A stretch of DNA of 64,000 bases from Proteus faecis (GTDB lineage: Bacteria; Pseudomonadota; Gammaproteobacteria; Enterobacterales; Enterobacteriaceae). The stretch lies in assembly GCF_003144395.1 (NCBI RefSeq), contig NZ_PENZ01000051.1:62001-126000 (forward strand), written 5' to 3'. A model generated the notes under the pieces. The model ran no database searches. It was given only the letters and a program-made list of their open reading frames with translations, and was not told the DNA's origin. This document shows, piece after piece, positions 54,041 through 62,947 of the stretch (position 1 is the stretch's first letter; the number at the start of each line of letters is the position of its first letter). Both the position numbers and the translations under genes were made by a program.

Positions 54041-54068
54041 TTGCGCTTTCACTATGAGTCCGTATAAT
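54041..54068 (+). promoter_or_regulatory. sigma-70 promoter of rpmH-rnpA
   Basis: TTGCGC (-35), a 16-base spacer and a perfect TATAAT (-10), followed by a GC-rich discriminator (CTTGCACCCTGCG) typical of ribosomal promoters under stringent control. It lies about 300 bases before the rpmH start. Confidence 0.6.
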
Positions 54069-54352
54069 CTTGCACCCTGCGTGCTTGTACCAACAATGTC
54101 ACTTATTTAAGGCCCTTTTTAGGTCGCTAATAAGCGTACTCGTTGCGCATAAGTCAGGATTGATTATCGGGTTTGCTAAAAAAGACGACAAAAATCGGTA
54201 CTTAAAGCGTCATCTTCATTGACGCATTTGAGTGATTTTATTACAATCCCGCATCTTTCCATCATTGATGCTGCGATTGAAGTACCGGTTTGTTTATTTA
54301 TTACACGCCTGTCTGTCAACGCATTTGCTGAATCAGTAATTATATTAAGTAG

Positions 54353-54508
<156 letters not shown>

Positions 54509-54525
54509 TAAAAGCTAACCATTCC

Positions 54526-54885
54526 GTGGTTAAGCTCGCTTTTCCAAGGGAGTTACGTTTGTTAACTCCCAAGCATTTCAATTTTGTTTTCCAGCAACCA
54601 CAACGTGCGAGTTCTCCAGAAGTTACTATTTTGGGTCGCCAGAATGAGCTGGGGCATCCCCGCATCGGTCTAACAATCGCAAAGAAAAACGTTAAACGTG
54701 CTCATGAGCGCAATCGGATTAAACGATTAGCCCGTGAATACTTTCGTTTACATCAGCATGAATTACCGCCGATGGATTTTGTGCTATTAGTAAGAAAAGG
54801 GGTTGCTGAACTTGATAACCATCAATTGACGGAAGTGTTGGGTAAATTATGGCGTCGTCATTGTCGCTTGGCTCAAAAGTCCTGA
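54526..54885 (+). CDS. rnpA: ribonuclease P protein component
   Basis: 119 residues with a GTG start, both as in E. coli. [20 protein letters not shown] is the N-terminus, and [20 protein letters not shown] holds the RNR motif that contacts the RNase P RNA. Processes tRNA 5' ends together with M1 RNA. The last 37 bases overlap yidD in another frame. Confidence 0.97.
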   Translation: MVKLAFPRELRLLTPKHFNFVFQQPQRASSPEVTILGRQNELGHPRIGLTIAKKNVKRAHERNRIKRLAREYFRLHQHELPPMDFVLLVRKGVAELDNHQLTEVLGKLWRRHCRLAQKS

Positions 54886-55109
54886 TTTTGCTAATTAGGG
54901 GCTATCAACTGGGGATTAGTCCTCTGTTGGGGCCTCGTTGTCGTTTTAATCCTACGTGCTCTAATTACGGAATTGAGGCATTGCGCAGGTTTGGAATGAT
55001 AAAAGGTAGTTGGTTAACAGTGAAACGCATATTAAAATGCCACCCTTTACACGAAGGTGGTGATGATCCTGTCCCACCTAGAAAAAACGACGATAACAGA
55101 GAAAATTAA
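54849..55109 (+). CDS. yidD: membrane protein insertion efficiency factor YidD
   Basis: 86 residues (E. coli 85). [20 protein letters not shown] followed by [14 protein letters not shown] is the DUF37 signature with its three conserved cysteines. A small amphipathic protein at the inner membrane that assists YidC-dependent insertion. Its ATG lies inside the end of rnpA; yidC begins 2 bases after its stop. Confidence 0.96.
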   Translation: MASSLSLGSKVLILLIRGYQLGISPLLGPRCRFNPTCSNYGIEALRRFGMIKGSWLTVKRILKCHPLHEGGDDPVPPRKNDDNREN

Positions 55110-55111
55110 CG

Positions 55112-56752
55112 ATGGATTCGCAACGCAATCTTCTATTCATCGCTTTGCTGTTCGTTTCTTTCCTGATCTGGCAGCAGTGGGAGGGTGATAAAGTTTCACA
55201 AAACACCACCACTACCGCTCAGATCTCGCAACAAGCGGACGTGCCAAGCAGTGATAGTCTTGCTGTAACTGGTAACAGCAATGAGCAGGCAAAATTGATT
55301 ACCGTAAAAACTGACGTACTTGATCTTCGTATCAATACTCAGGGCGGTACTATCGATGAGGCTGATTTGTTAGCCTATCCCGCCGAGCTTAATTCGACTA
55401 CGCCTTTCCGTTTACTGGAAACTACACCACAATTTCTGTATCAGGCACAAAGTGGCTTAATTGGCCCAGATGGCCCAGATCAGAAATCTCGCCCTATCTA
55501 TAACGCAGATAAGAACGAATTCGTACTTGGTGAAAATCAAGATGAATTACGCGTACCTATGACTTTTGTGAATGAAGAAGGGGTGAAATTCATCAAAACC
55601 TTCATTCTGAAAAAAGGTCAATACGATATCAGCGTTGATTACAAAATTGAGAATACAACAGATAAAACACTGACAATGAACTTCTACGGTCAGTTAAAAC
55701 AATCTGTTAAATTGCCAGAAAGCCGTGATACAGGTAGTAGCAACTTTGCGCTACACACTTATCGTGGTGCGGCATACTCATCAGATGAAACCAACTATAA
55801 AAAATACAGCTTTGGTGATATCGAAGATAAAAACTTATCTCTAACCACCAATAATGGCTGGGTTGCAATGTTACAACAGTACTTTGCAACAGCATGGGTT
55901 CCATCTAAAGATAGTCAGAACAATCAATTCTATACTATCACTTTAGAAAACAAATCTATTGCTCTGATTGGTTATAAATCAGCACCGGTGACAATTGCAC
56001 CAAATAGCAGTGCTGATATCAGCTCAACATTATGGGTTGGCCCTGAAATTCAGTCAGAAATGTCCGCTATTGCGCCACATTTAGACCTGTCTGTAGACTA
56101 CGGTTGGTTATGGTTTATCTCTCAGCCACTGTTTAAACTGCTGAAATTCCTTCACAGCTTTATCGGTAACTGGGGCTTCTCCATCATCATGATCACCTTT
56201 ATCGTTCGTGGTATCATGTATCCGCTGACAAAAGCGCAGTACACCTCTATGGCGAAAATGCGTTTACTGCAACCAAAACTGGCTGCACTGCGTGAACGTA
56301 TTGGTGATGACAAACAACGTATGAGCCAAGAAATGATGGCGTTATACAAGCAAGAGAAAGTGAATCCTCTGGGTGGTTGTTTACCACTGATTATCCAGAT
56401 GCCAATCTTCCTTGCATTGTATTACATGCTGATGGGCTCTGTTGAATTACGTCATGCTCCATTTATGTTATGGATCCAAGACTTATCTGCACAAGATCCG
56501 TACTACATCCTGCCATTATTAATGGGTGTGACAATGTTCATCATTCAGAAACTGTCTCCTACAGCAGTGACTGATCCGATGCAACAAAAAATCATGACCT
56601 TTATGCCGGTTGTGTTTACTGTATTCTTCCTGTGGTTCCCATCAGGTCTGGTTCTGTACTATATCGTCAGTAACTTAGTGACCATTATCCAGCAGCAGTT
56701 AATTTACCGTGGTCTGGAAAAACGTGGCTTACACAGTAGAGACAAAAAATAA
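55112..56752 (+). CDS. yidC: membrane protein insertase YidC
   Basis: 546 residues (E. coli 548). N-terminal uncleaved membrane anchor ([18 protein letters not shown]), a large periplasmic P1 beta domain (about 25-345), then the conserved five-helix insertase core: [20 protein letters not shown] with its hydrophilic-groove Arg, a cytoplasmic coiled hairpin, and [20 protein letters not shown] (split at MPI). It inserts and folds inner-membrane proteins alone or with Sec. Basic C-terminus for ribosome contact. Confidence 0.98.
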   Translation: MDSQRNLLFIALLFVSFLIWQQWEGDKVSQNTTTTAQISQQADVPSSDSLAVTGNSNEQAKLITVKTDVLDLRINTQGGTIDEADLLAYPAELNSTTPFRLLETTPQFLYQAQSGLIGPDGPDQKSRPIYNADKNEFVLGENQDELRVPMTFVNEEGVKFIKTFILKKGQYDISVDYKIENTTDKTLTMNFYGQLKQSVKLPESRDTGSSNFALHTYRGAAYSSDETNYKKYSFGDIEDKNLSLTTNNGWVAMLQQYFATAWVPSKDSQNNQFYTITLENKSIALIGYKSAPVTIAPNSSADISSTLWVGPEIQSEMSAIAPHLDLSVDYGWLWFISQPLFKLLKFLHSFIGNWGFSIIMITFIVRGIMYPLTKAQYTSMAKMRLLQPKLAALRERIGDDKQRMSQEMMALYKQEKVNPLGGCLPLIIQMPIFLALYYMLMGSVELRHAPFMLWIQDLSAQDPYYILPLLMGVTMFIIQKLSPTAVTDPMQQKIMTFMPVVFTVFFLWFPSGLVLYYIVSNLVTIIQQQLIYRGLEKRGLHSRDKK

Positions 56753-56812
56753 GGTCACATGAGGAAAAACCTCTTCCTTGGTTACATTCAAAGGAAAGTG
56801 ACATAAAATAGC

Positions 56813-56847
56813 GAAGGCGGTCTACAATGACCGCCTTCTGTTTTTTA
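56813..56847 (+). terminator. intrinsic terminator between yidC and mnmE
   Basis: GAAGGCGGT and ACCGCCTTC arms (9 bp, plus a closing C-G pair) with a 6-base loop, then TGTTTTTT. It ends or attenuates the rpmH-yidC message before mnmE. Confidence 0.9.
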
Positions 56848-56882
56848 TATTGATATGATTATTCTGATTAAGCGAGTACACC

Positions 56883-58247
56883 ATGCATAGCACTGATACT
56901 ATCGTCGCTCAGGCCACACCTCCGGGAAGAGGCGGTGTTGGTATCCTGCGCGTTTCTGGCCCTAAAGCAGCTCTTGTAGCACAAACCGTTTTAGGTAAAT
57001 TACCTAAACCTCGTTATGCCGATTACCTGCCATTTCGCAATGATGACAACTCAGTACTTGATCAGGGTATCGCCCTTTTCTTCCCGAACCCGCACTCATT
57101 TACCGGCGAAGATGTTCTAGAACTACAAGGCCATGGTGGCCCCGTTATTCTGGATTTATTACTAAAACGTATTTTACAAATTCCCGGTGTGCGGATTGCA
57201 AACCCTGGGGAATTTTCTGAACGTGCATTTTTAAATGACAAACTCGATTTAGCTCAAGCTGAAGCGATTGCTGATTTAATTGATGCTAGCTCAGAACAAG
57301 CGGCACGTTCAGCGATTAATTCATTACAAGGTGCCTTTTCTTCTCATGTTAACGAGATGGTTGAGTCATTAACTCACTTACGCATCTATGTTGAAGCGGC
57401 CATTGATTTTCCTGATGAAGAGATTGATTTTCTTTCTGACGGGATCATCGAAGGAAAACTCAATGCTGTTATTGCTGAATTAGATGATGTTCGTGCTCAA
57501 GCTCGCCAAGGTAGTCTGTTACGCGAAGGAATGAAAGTGGTTATCGCTGGTCGTCCTAATGCGGGTAAATCAAGCCTATTAAATGCATTAGCTGGCAGAG
57601 AAGCGGCGATTGTCACGGATATTGCGGGTACAACTCGCGATGTATTGCGTGAACATATTCATATTGATGGTATGCCTTTACATATTATCGATACAGCGGG
57701 CTTACGTGAAGCCAGTGATGAAGTTGAACGTATTGGTATTGAGCGTGCTTGGAAAGAGATTGAGCAAGCAGATAGAGTGCTATTTATGGTGGATAGTACC
57801 ACTACCGATGCAACAACACCTGAAGATATCTGGCCTGAATTTATGGCTCGTTTACCAAATACCTTGCCTGTTACTGTTATTCGTAACAAATCAGATTTAA
57901 CAGGGGAAAATGTCGAGATCACGGCACAAGGTAACTACCCGATGATCCGCTTATCTGCTCGTGATGGTATGGGTATTGAGTTGTTGCGTGATCACCTAAA
58001 AGAAGCGATGGGCTTTAATAGTAATACTGAAGGTGGTTTTTTAGCTCGCCGTCGCCATTTACAAGCATTAAATACCGCAGCAGAACATTTACAGCAAGGC
58101 CATGAGCAACTGGTTTATGCAAAATCAGGTGAGTTATTGGCAGAAGAGCTAAGACTCGCTCAACAAGCATTAAGTGAAATCACGGGTGAATTTACCTCCG
58201 ATGATTTATTAGGTCGTATTTTCTCTAGTTTCTGTATCGGGAAGTAA
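56883..58247 (+). CDS. mnmE: tRNA uridine-5-carboxymethylaminomethyl modification GTPase MnmE
   Basis: 454 residues, the E. coli length. N-terminal tetrahydrofolate-binding domain ([20 protein letters not shown]), helical domain, inserted GTPase domain ([31 protein letters not shown]) and the essential C-terminal FCIGK. With MnmG it modifies wobble uridine-34 of tRNAs. Its last 18 bases are the known chromosomal attachment site of SGI1/PGI1-type integrative islands, and the gene is intact to its stop. Confidence 0.98.
   Translation: MHSTDTIVAQATPPGRGGVGILRVSGPKAALVAQTVLGKLPKPRYADYLPFRNDDNSVLDQGIALFFPNPHSFTGEDVLELQGHGGPVILDLLLKRILQIPGVRIANPGEFSERAFLNDKLDLAQAEAIADLIDASSEQAARSAINSLQGAFSSHVNEMVESLTHLRIYVEAAIDFPDEEIDFLSDGIIEGKLNAVIAELDDVRAQARQGSLLREGMKVVIAGRPNAGKSSLLNALAGREAAIVTDIAGTTRDVLREHIHIDGMPLHIIDTAGLREASDEVERIGIERAWKEIEQADRVLFMVDSTTTDATTPEDIWPEFMARLPNTLPVTVIRNKSDLTGENVEITAQGNYPMIRLSARDGMGIELLRDHLKEAMGFNSNTEGGFLARRRHLQALNTAAEHLQQGHEQLVYAKSGELLAEELRLAQQALSEITGEFTSDDLLGRIFSSFCIGK
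58230..58247 (+). other. attachment site (attB/attL) of SGI1-type elements at the mnmE 3' end
   Basis: TTCTGTATCGGGAAGTAA, covering the last five sense codons and stop of mnmE (FCIGK*). In Salmonella and P. mirabilis this 18-bp segment of thdF/trmE is the target of SGI1/PGI1 integrases. An imperfect direct copy lies at 59871. Confidence 0.75.
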
Positions 58248-58588
58248 AGTAACTTATCAATCAGATGAAATGTGGTAGAATTCTTTTAAAAAATCAAAAT
58301 AACCAGTTGTTTTCAATGAGAATTATTTATTTCTGATTACGAAGAGGTTTTACTGCATTTCACATACTTTTGTTCCATTTTGATAGAGTTTGATCCCTAT
58401 TTACTCCCAGTCCAGCAGATAGAGCCGTCAAGTTCATCGTATCGGTGGCTTTTGATAAAGTAAGTATCCCACTGCTATAATCAGAACACCCTGATGATAT
58501 CAAGAAGTGATTTTTTGATTGATTTTCAATCTGTAAGCCGTGTTTTGATCAAACATGCTTGGTGATCTTGGTTATAAAATTATTTCTA
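58248..58588. other. gene-free spacer after mnmE, possibly with a degraded gene
   Basis: About 340 bases. The leftward frame 58548-58360 is open for about 60 codons without a usable start and contains a helix-turn-helix-looking stretch (LTALSAGLGVNRDQTLSKWN). It may be the decayed 3' end of a DNA-binding or transposase gene. No terminator for mnmE is visible before it. Confidence 0.3.
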
Positions 58589-59158
58589 TTAAAGCACAAG
58601 CTTAAAGTTCTTTAATTTTGAGACGAAACTTGGAAGCTTCTGCTTTTGCAAGCAAGTTAAAAACTCGTCTTGAGTCATTGGTGGTCTTTTCAACGAACCT
58701 CGTTGTTGCTGGGCAGCCTTGGCGCAAGCACTGCTATCTAGCTCAAACATATCACATAAAAACTCATCTGGATGTATTGCAGAAAGACCTAGCGGATCAA
58801 GCTCCGTTGTAGGGAAGTCTTTTAGATTGAAAGTGATGATAGACTCTGCTCGTCCTTTAATAGCAGCGGCAACAACATGTCTATCATCAACGTCTGGTAA
58901 GGTTAAACCATTAATCAATGATTCATAACCTTCAACTAAGCAGTCAGGTACATGAGCGTTCATTAACTGCTTGGTTCTTTCTAGCCGTCCAAGATCGGCA
59001 TCTGGGTTGTTCTTGATAAGATTACGAATCCATTCATCATGTATTTGCTCTGTCCATCGTGCTCTGAATAGCCCGGTGTTGGACAAATACATTAGGTAAC
59101 TACGAAGCGGAGCTGGATACATAACACATGCGTCTAAAATCACCGTATATGATGTCAT
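58589..59158 (-). CDS. PIN-domain ribonuclease toxin
   Basis: 189 residues. PIN fold with the acidic set visible: Asp9 (VILDACVMYPAPLRS), Glu42 (IHDEWIRNL), Asp91/Asp92 (LPDVDDRHVVAAAI) and Asp114 (IITFNLKDFP). PIN toxins cleave RNA in VapC-like modules. The start codon overlaps the stop of the excisionase-like gene by one base (TAATG), the usual toxin-antitoxin coupling, with antitoxin first. C-terminal extension (about 130-189) beyond the PIN core. The pair lies between two copies of the mnmE attachment sequence, suggesting arrival with a mobile element. Confidence 0.85.
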   Translation of the reverse strand: MTSYTVILDACVMYPAPLRSYLMYLSNTGLFRARWTEQIHDEWIRNLIKNNPDADLGRLERTKQLMNAHVPDCLVEGYESLINGLTLPDVDDRHVVAAAIKGRAESIITFNLKDFPTTELDPLGLSAIHPDEFLCDMFELDSSACAKAAQQQRGSLKRPPMTQDEFLTCLQKQKLPSFVSKLKNFKLVL

Positions 59159-59610
59159 TAATACCCCATATCCATTTCTTGATCTAATGCGGATAATTCA
59201 GCAAGAGCTGCTAGTCTGTTTTCCTCTAAACGGTTCTTGTATTCCATAAGGTCAGCATAGGCTACCTTCCTGCGATTACCAGTGCGATTAAACGGAATCT
59301 CTTTAGAATCTAAGAGTTTAATAAATGTAGGTCGAGACATATTTAGCATGTCAGCACCTTCTTGCGTTGTTAGTTCAGCATGAATGGGTGTAATGCTAAC
59401 AGAGTTACCTTGACCTAATTGAGTAAGCACCTCAATCATCATATTTAATGCATTTGATGGGATCATGACTTCGTGAGTCTTACCTAATTTATCGATAACA
59501 TTGATCCTTTGAGCTCCGCCATTGATTTCCATTACGGCTGACAACTCTTGACTACCAAGCTTAGCCAGTGCAATTTCTTCAGCACTTGGCAGTTTTGTAA
59601 CAGTATTCAT
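59158..59610 (-). CDS. antitoxin with excisionase/MerR-like helix-turn-helix
   Basis: 150 residues. The N-terminal half (about 1-75) has no assigned motif; the C-terminal half (about 78-130) is an Xis-type DNA-binding domain: LTTQEGADMLNMSRPTFIKLL followed by the wing NRTGNRRKVAYADLMEY. Proteins of this make-up pair with PIN toxins as antitoxin and repressor. Starts about 60 bases from a set of CGAA-N3-TTCG repeats, its probable operator. An excisionase of a lost element is the alternative, but the strict one-base coupling to the PIN gene favours the antitoxin role. Confidence 0.82.
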   Translation of the reverse strand: MNTVTKLPSAEEIALAKLGSQELSAVMEINGGAQRINVIDKLGKTHEVMIPSNALNMMIEVLTQLGQGNSVSITPIHAELTTQEGADMLNMSRPTFIKLLDSKEIPFNRTGNRRKVAYADLMEYKNRLEENRLAALAELSALDQEMDMGY

Positions 59611-59670
59611 CGTATTTCTCTCTCTAGTTTCAAATTTAAATTATACAAATCTATACATCACAATATTATC

Positions 59671-59705
59671 CGAAATATTCGAAAAGTCAATATTCGAAAT
59701 ATTCG
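59671..59705. promoter_or_regulatory. two identical CGAAATATTCG repeats (probable operator of the PIN module)
   Basis: CGAAATATTCG occurs at 59671-59681 and again at 59695-59705, 24 bases apart. Each is a CGAA/TTCG palindrome with a 3-base centre, and further ATTCGAA sequence lies between them. They sit 60-95 bases upstream of the antitoxin start, where its promoter must be. Confidence 0.7.
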
Positions 59706-59870
59706 CAACACTAAGAGAGTTTACTGCATGAGATATTCCTGAAAACTTACCTCCAAAAACGACTCGTTTCTTTCAATAATGAGTTCTTCATGGCAAAACC
59801 TAACAAAAGGTTACACTCCAAATCTGCGCCAATAGCTTTCTAACACTTTGAGTGGTTTTGCATTTTTAGT

Positions 59871-59888
59871 TTCTGTATTGAAAAGTAA
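59871..59888 (+). other. imperfect copy of the mnmE attachment sequence (attR-like)
   Basis: TTCTGTATTGAAAAGTAA matches the mnmE end site (58230-58247) at 15 of 18 bases in the same orientation. With the three bases before it (TAG) the match is 18 of 21. Translated in the mnmE frame it reads ...IFSFCIEK-stop, against IFSSFCIGK-stop in mnmE, so it looks like the displaced end of an older mnmE copy. Confidence 0.62.
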
Positions 59889-60263
59889 TCACTAAAATTG
59901 ACCTGCTATACCGTGTAAATATGCTTTTAACAGTTATAGCTGGTAAATAATAAGCGATCGACATTGCACTTGGTAACGAATTTTTTCAAGAAAGAGCAAA
60001 TTAAAAAGAATTCACTTATTTTCTTTTTATCTTTTATATTAATAAATAATATTTATTTGCTAATTAACTAATTATTTCAATAACGCAATCGTTTACTTTG
60101 TCTTTTTCTTTTTTTAAAAGAAAAATAGATTTTATAGAAAGAAAAAATACGTATTTAAATGATGATGTTTAATGATCTAAATATAGTAAATCAACTAATG
60201 ATAATGCTAAACTTCGTTTTTAGTTAACTGGGTAAATATCCCCCTTATATTTAAGAGTCTATC
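59889..60263. other. AT-rich gene-free region before the DUF1097 gene
   Basis: About 375 bases, very AT-rich, with T- and A-runs and no supported reading frame. Presumably contains the promoter of the DUF1097 gene and the original chromosomal sequence downstream of mnmE. Confidence 0.5.
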
Positions 60264-60728
60264 GTGAGAACGCTTTATTTTACTGCGCTGACAACAGGCA
60301 TTCTTTCCGCCATTTGGGCATTTGTTGCTAATCAATTTGATTTATTAAGCTGGGCTGGCTTTTTAGGTTGTACGGCTTATTTTGCTTATCCAAAAGAAGG
60401 TATTAAAGGATTAGCAGTGACAATTGCCACAATTATGAGTGGTGTAATTTGGGCATTAGCCATTATTTATGGTAGCCAGATTTTTAATGATATTTCTATT
60501 TTCGGCTATGCAGTAACGGGTGTGATTGCCTTTATCATGTGCATTCAAGCTAAAAGCACTCTGCTTGCCTATATCCCCGGCACTTTTATTGGCGCCTGTA
60601 CCATTTTTGCAGCACAAGGTGATTTAACACAAACCATTCCTTCGCTTATTGTCGGTGTATTATTTGGTTATTCAATGAAAATGAGTGGACTTTGGATTGC
60701 CAATAAATCACAGGGAAAAACAGTTTAA
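60264..60728 (+). CDS. DUF1097 inner-membrane protein (YcdZ-like)
   Basis: 154 residues, GTG start. Five or six hydrophobic segments; LLSWAGFLGCTAYFAYPKEG and IPGTFIGACTIFAAQGD closely match E. coli YcdZ (LLSWAGFLGCTAYFACPQGG, VPGTFIGACATFAGQGD). Function of the family is unknown. Single gene with its own terminator. Confidence 0.85.
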   Translation: MRTLYFTALTTGILSAIWAFVANQFDLLSWAGFLGCTAYFAYPKEGIKGLAVTIATIMSGVIWALAIIYGSQIFNDISIFGYAVTGVIAFIMCIQAKSTLLAYIPGTFIGACTIFAAQGDLTQTIPSLIVGVLFGYSMKMSGLWIANKSQGKTV

Positions 60729-60747
60729 TTAATTTATCAAACCAATA

Positions 60748-60795
60748 AAAAGCGGTAACTTGATACTTTCCCTCTTAAAGTACCGCTTTCTTTTT
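60748..60795 (+). terminator. intrinsic terminator of the DUF1097 gene
   Basis: AAAGCGGTAACTT and AAAGTACCGCTTT arms with a 15-base loop, then CTTTTT. Confidence 0.75.
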
Positions 60796-60925
60796 CCCTT
60801 AACTTTTCTACTTTCCCTCATAGATAACTAACAAAATTTGAAATTGTAGTTCGTTTCTATTTACGTCAAAAAAGAGCTCTTAGTTAATCAAACCATGGAA
60901 CTGATTTAAACAAGGAGCTTTCGTT

Positions 60926-62887
60926 ATGTATTTAAACCCATTAAAAATTGCTATTAGTCCTTCATCATTACCTGCAACACAGCCATTAATCTGTATCGAC
61001 TACCAAGAACTCCAAGAAGGTATGTTGGATATGATTAACCGCAACAGTAATGTATTGCCTACCATTGTAGACAAATTCAATGAGCAAGATCCGCTAAATG
61101 CCCCCATGATTGTAGGGCAAACCGTCATCGGACATATTATTGGCTTAATACCTGTTGTCGGTGGTGCATTATCGAAAATCACCTCTGCACTCTTTGGCTT
61201 GATGAATAAAAATATGAAAGATAGCTCGCTCGCTAATCAAATTATCGAACATGTCTCTCGTATTATTGATGCAAAAATCGCTGATAATAACGTTAAGATA
61301 ATCAAACTCACTACAGAAGGAATATCTGATGTTTATCAGTTATTTTCTGATTCACTTGCTCGTTATCTTGATCCCACAATGCGTTATTCGGCACAACAAA
61401 AACAAGATTTACGGGAACAAGTACTCAACCGTTTTGATGATGTGATTACTACCATTGTTTCTCAACAACCCTTAGTATTAAATTTAGCGCAATCAGCAGG
61501 CTTACCTTTTTATTGTCATTGTTGCGCCCTTTTTGTTGCGGCACACTACGATATTCTCACCAATAAAGACAAACTCGAGTTAAGTGATAATTACTTTAAA
61601 AGTAATCTAAAAACATTAAGAGAAAGTATAGATAAATTTAATGGTGCTATTCACACTACAATTTATCAGCAAACCTCTGGTGTATTTAAAGATGATTACA
61701 ATAAAAGTAATACCTTTTTATCCGGTGTTTATACCTCAGGATTATCTTTTTATCAGGCTTGGATAAAAAAGAGTTTTGAAATCGAATTTAACACCCCTTT
61801 TTCTCATTGGAATAGCTTAGAGTTATATGGAAACGATTATAGCCATGATCCTAAAATCAGCTATTACAAAGCTTATTTTGATATAGGCAAAGATATATTA
61901 CATCGAACATCAATGTTACAGAGTATCGAAACCTATTCCCATATTGATGCCGTTATTCGTATTAAACACAACTATTTAAGTATTGAAAAAATAGTAGATA
62001 GTTTTCAATATGAAGGCTGTTATGGTGTAACGGGTGATGGTCGCGATGTATTAAAAACAGACACCTTTTTTACACCAGATAGTAGCAAAGCATATTTATC
62101 GCCCTCTCAAATTTTGCCTTCTGTACGTTATATTTCTGACACGCCTTGGGGTGCATTACACTATATGGTGCTTGATGATGTAAATAATAATAGCTTTACC
62201 ATTGGTCAAGGCCGTCGAGAGAACAAGTCTTATCTCAATATTCCTGGTTACTGTTTTAATGGCGTAAACCTTTACTTAAGCCGGCATAATGGCAAACAAT
62301 GCCATGATGATTCTGGCGCTTGGCTAACCGAATCGGCTCCGATATTTCGTTTTTATGATGGATATGCATCCCTTACGCTAGAAACTGAAAACCAGCTACC
62401 GCTCCCCCAAAAAAGCTATGAACTGGATTTAAATCATGGGTTTGATACGCAATTAAGCAAAGCTCAATATGGTTATAGCGATATGCTGGTTGGTAAAAAC
62501 TGTATTTTGTTAAATCAAGAAGCTTATTTTTGTTTACCTTCAGAAGAAACGATTAGAAAAACAGATAATCCACAAAAAATGGAAGTGTTACTACAGTGTG
62601 CTATTGAAAGTGAACAATCACTTTCAATTTCAGTGCGAACGGGTAATGCCATAAATGGTACATTAGTCGCTTCAAATACATTTTCACTTGGCCTAAATCA
62701 GGACAATATCGTTTATAAAATAACACCGTTACTTAATCATCCAGTAACAAATAACAAAGCCTATTTTCGTACTTATCAGCTTGAATTAGACTATTTATTC
62801 ATACGTGAAAACGAATCCAACCTTTATTTTTATTTGCACTTTTCTAAACCTAATACGGTATTAGCAGATATTACCGTACTGTTTTAG
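60926..62887 (+). CDS. Cry-type (three-domain delta-endotoxin-like) pore-forming toxin candidate
   Basis: 653 residues, no signal peptide. Residues about 28-285 look like the helical Cry domain I: a hydrophobic helix (GHIIGLIPVVGGALSKI, about 69-85), then RFDDVITTIVSQQPLVLNLA leading to AGLPFYCHCCALFVAAHYDI (about 191-210). That parallels the Cry helix-5 pattern of RF...P...LPxYxQxAxxHLxLLxDA. After it, FYQAWIKKS...FSHWNSLELYGND parallels the helix 6-7 end. Residues about 310-500 are beta-rich (domain II position), and about 510-653 end in a jelly-roll-like strand series (YQLELDYLFIREN, FYLHFSKPN). Length equals an activated Cry toxin, without the long crystal-forming tail. The CHCC cluster is unusual. 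AAGGAGC precedes the ATG. Family call by pattern; target unknown. Confidence 0.7.
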   Translation: MYLNPLKIAISPSSLPATQPLICIDYQELQEGMLDMINRNSNVLPTIVDKFNEQDPLNAPMIVGQTVIGHIIGLIPVVGGALSKITSALFGLMNKNMKDSSLANQIIEHVSRIIDAKIADNNVKIIKLTTEGISDVYQLFSDSLARYLDPTMRYSAQQKQDLREQVLNRFDDVITTIVSQQPLVLNLAQSAGLPFYCHCCALFVAAHYDILTNKDKLELSDNYFKSNLKTLRESIDKFNGAIHTTIYQQTSGVFKDDYNKSNTFLSGVYTSGLSFYQAWIKKSFEIEFNTPFSHWNSLELYGNDYSHDPKISYYKAYFDIGKDILHRTSMLQSIETYSHIDAVIRIKHNYLSIEKIVDSFQYEGCYGVTGDGRDVLKTDTFFTPDSSKAYLSPSQILPSVRYISDTPWGALHYMVLDDVNNNSFTIGQGRRENKSYLNIPGYCFNGVNLYLSRHNGKQCHDDSGAWLTESAPIFRFYDGYASLTLETENQLPLPQKSYELDLNHGFDTQLSKAQYGYSDMLVGKNCILLNQEAYFCLPSEETIRKTDNPQKMEVLLQCAIESEQSLSISVRTGNAINGTLVASNTFSLGLNQDNIVYKITPLLNHPVTNNKAYFRTYQLELDYLFIRENESNLYFYLHFSKPNTVLADITVLF

Positions 62888-62898
62888 CCATCGATTCT

Positions 62899-62941
62899 AA
62901 TAAAAACACCTAAGCCTTAATCATACTTAGGCGTTTTTATT
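62899..62941. terminator. bidirectional terminator between toxin-like gene and tonB-like gene
   Basis: TAATAAAAAC-CCTAAG and CTTAGG-GTTTTTATTA arms form a long, nearly perfect hairpin between convergent genes. Confidence 0.85.
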
Positions 62942-62947
62942 AGCTCA

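Noticed and set aside
59548-59742. 64-codon rightward frame with repeated NIRN residues
   Set aside because: The repeats come from the CGAAATATTCG operator elements read in frame; the rest is antisense to the antitoxin gene.
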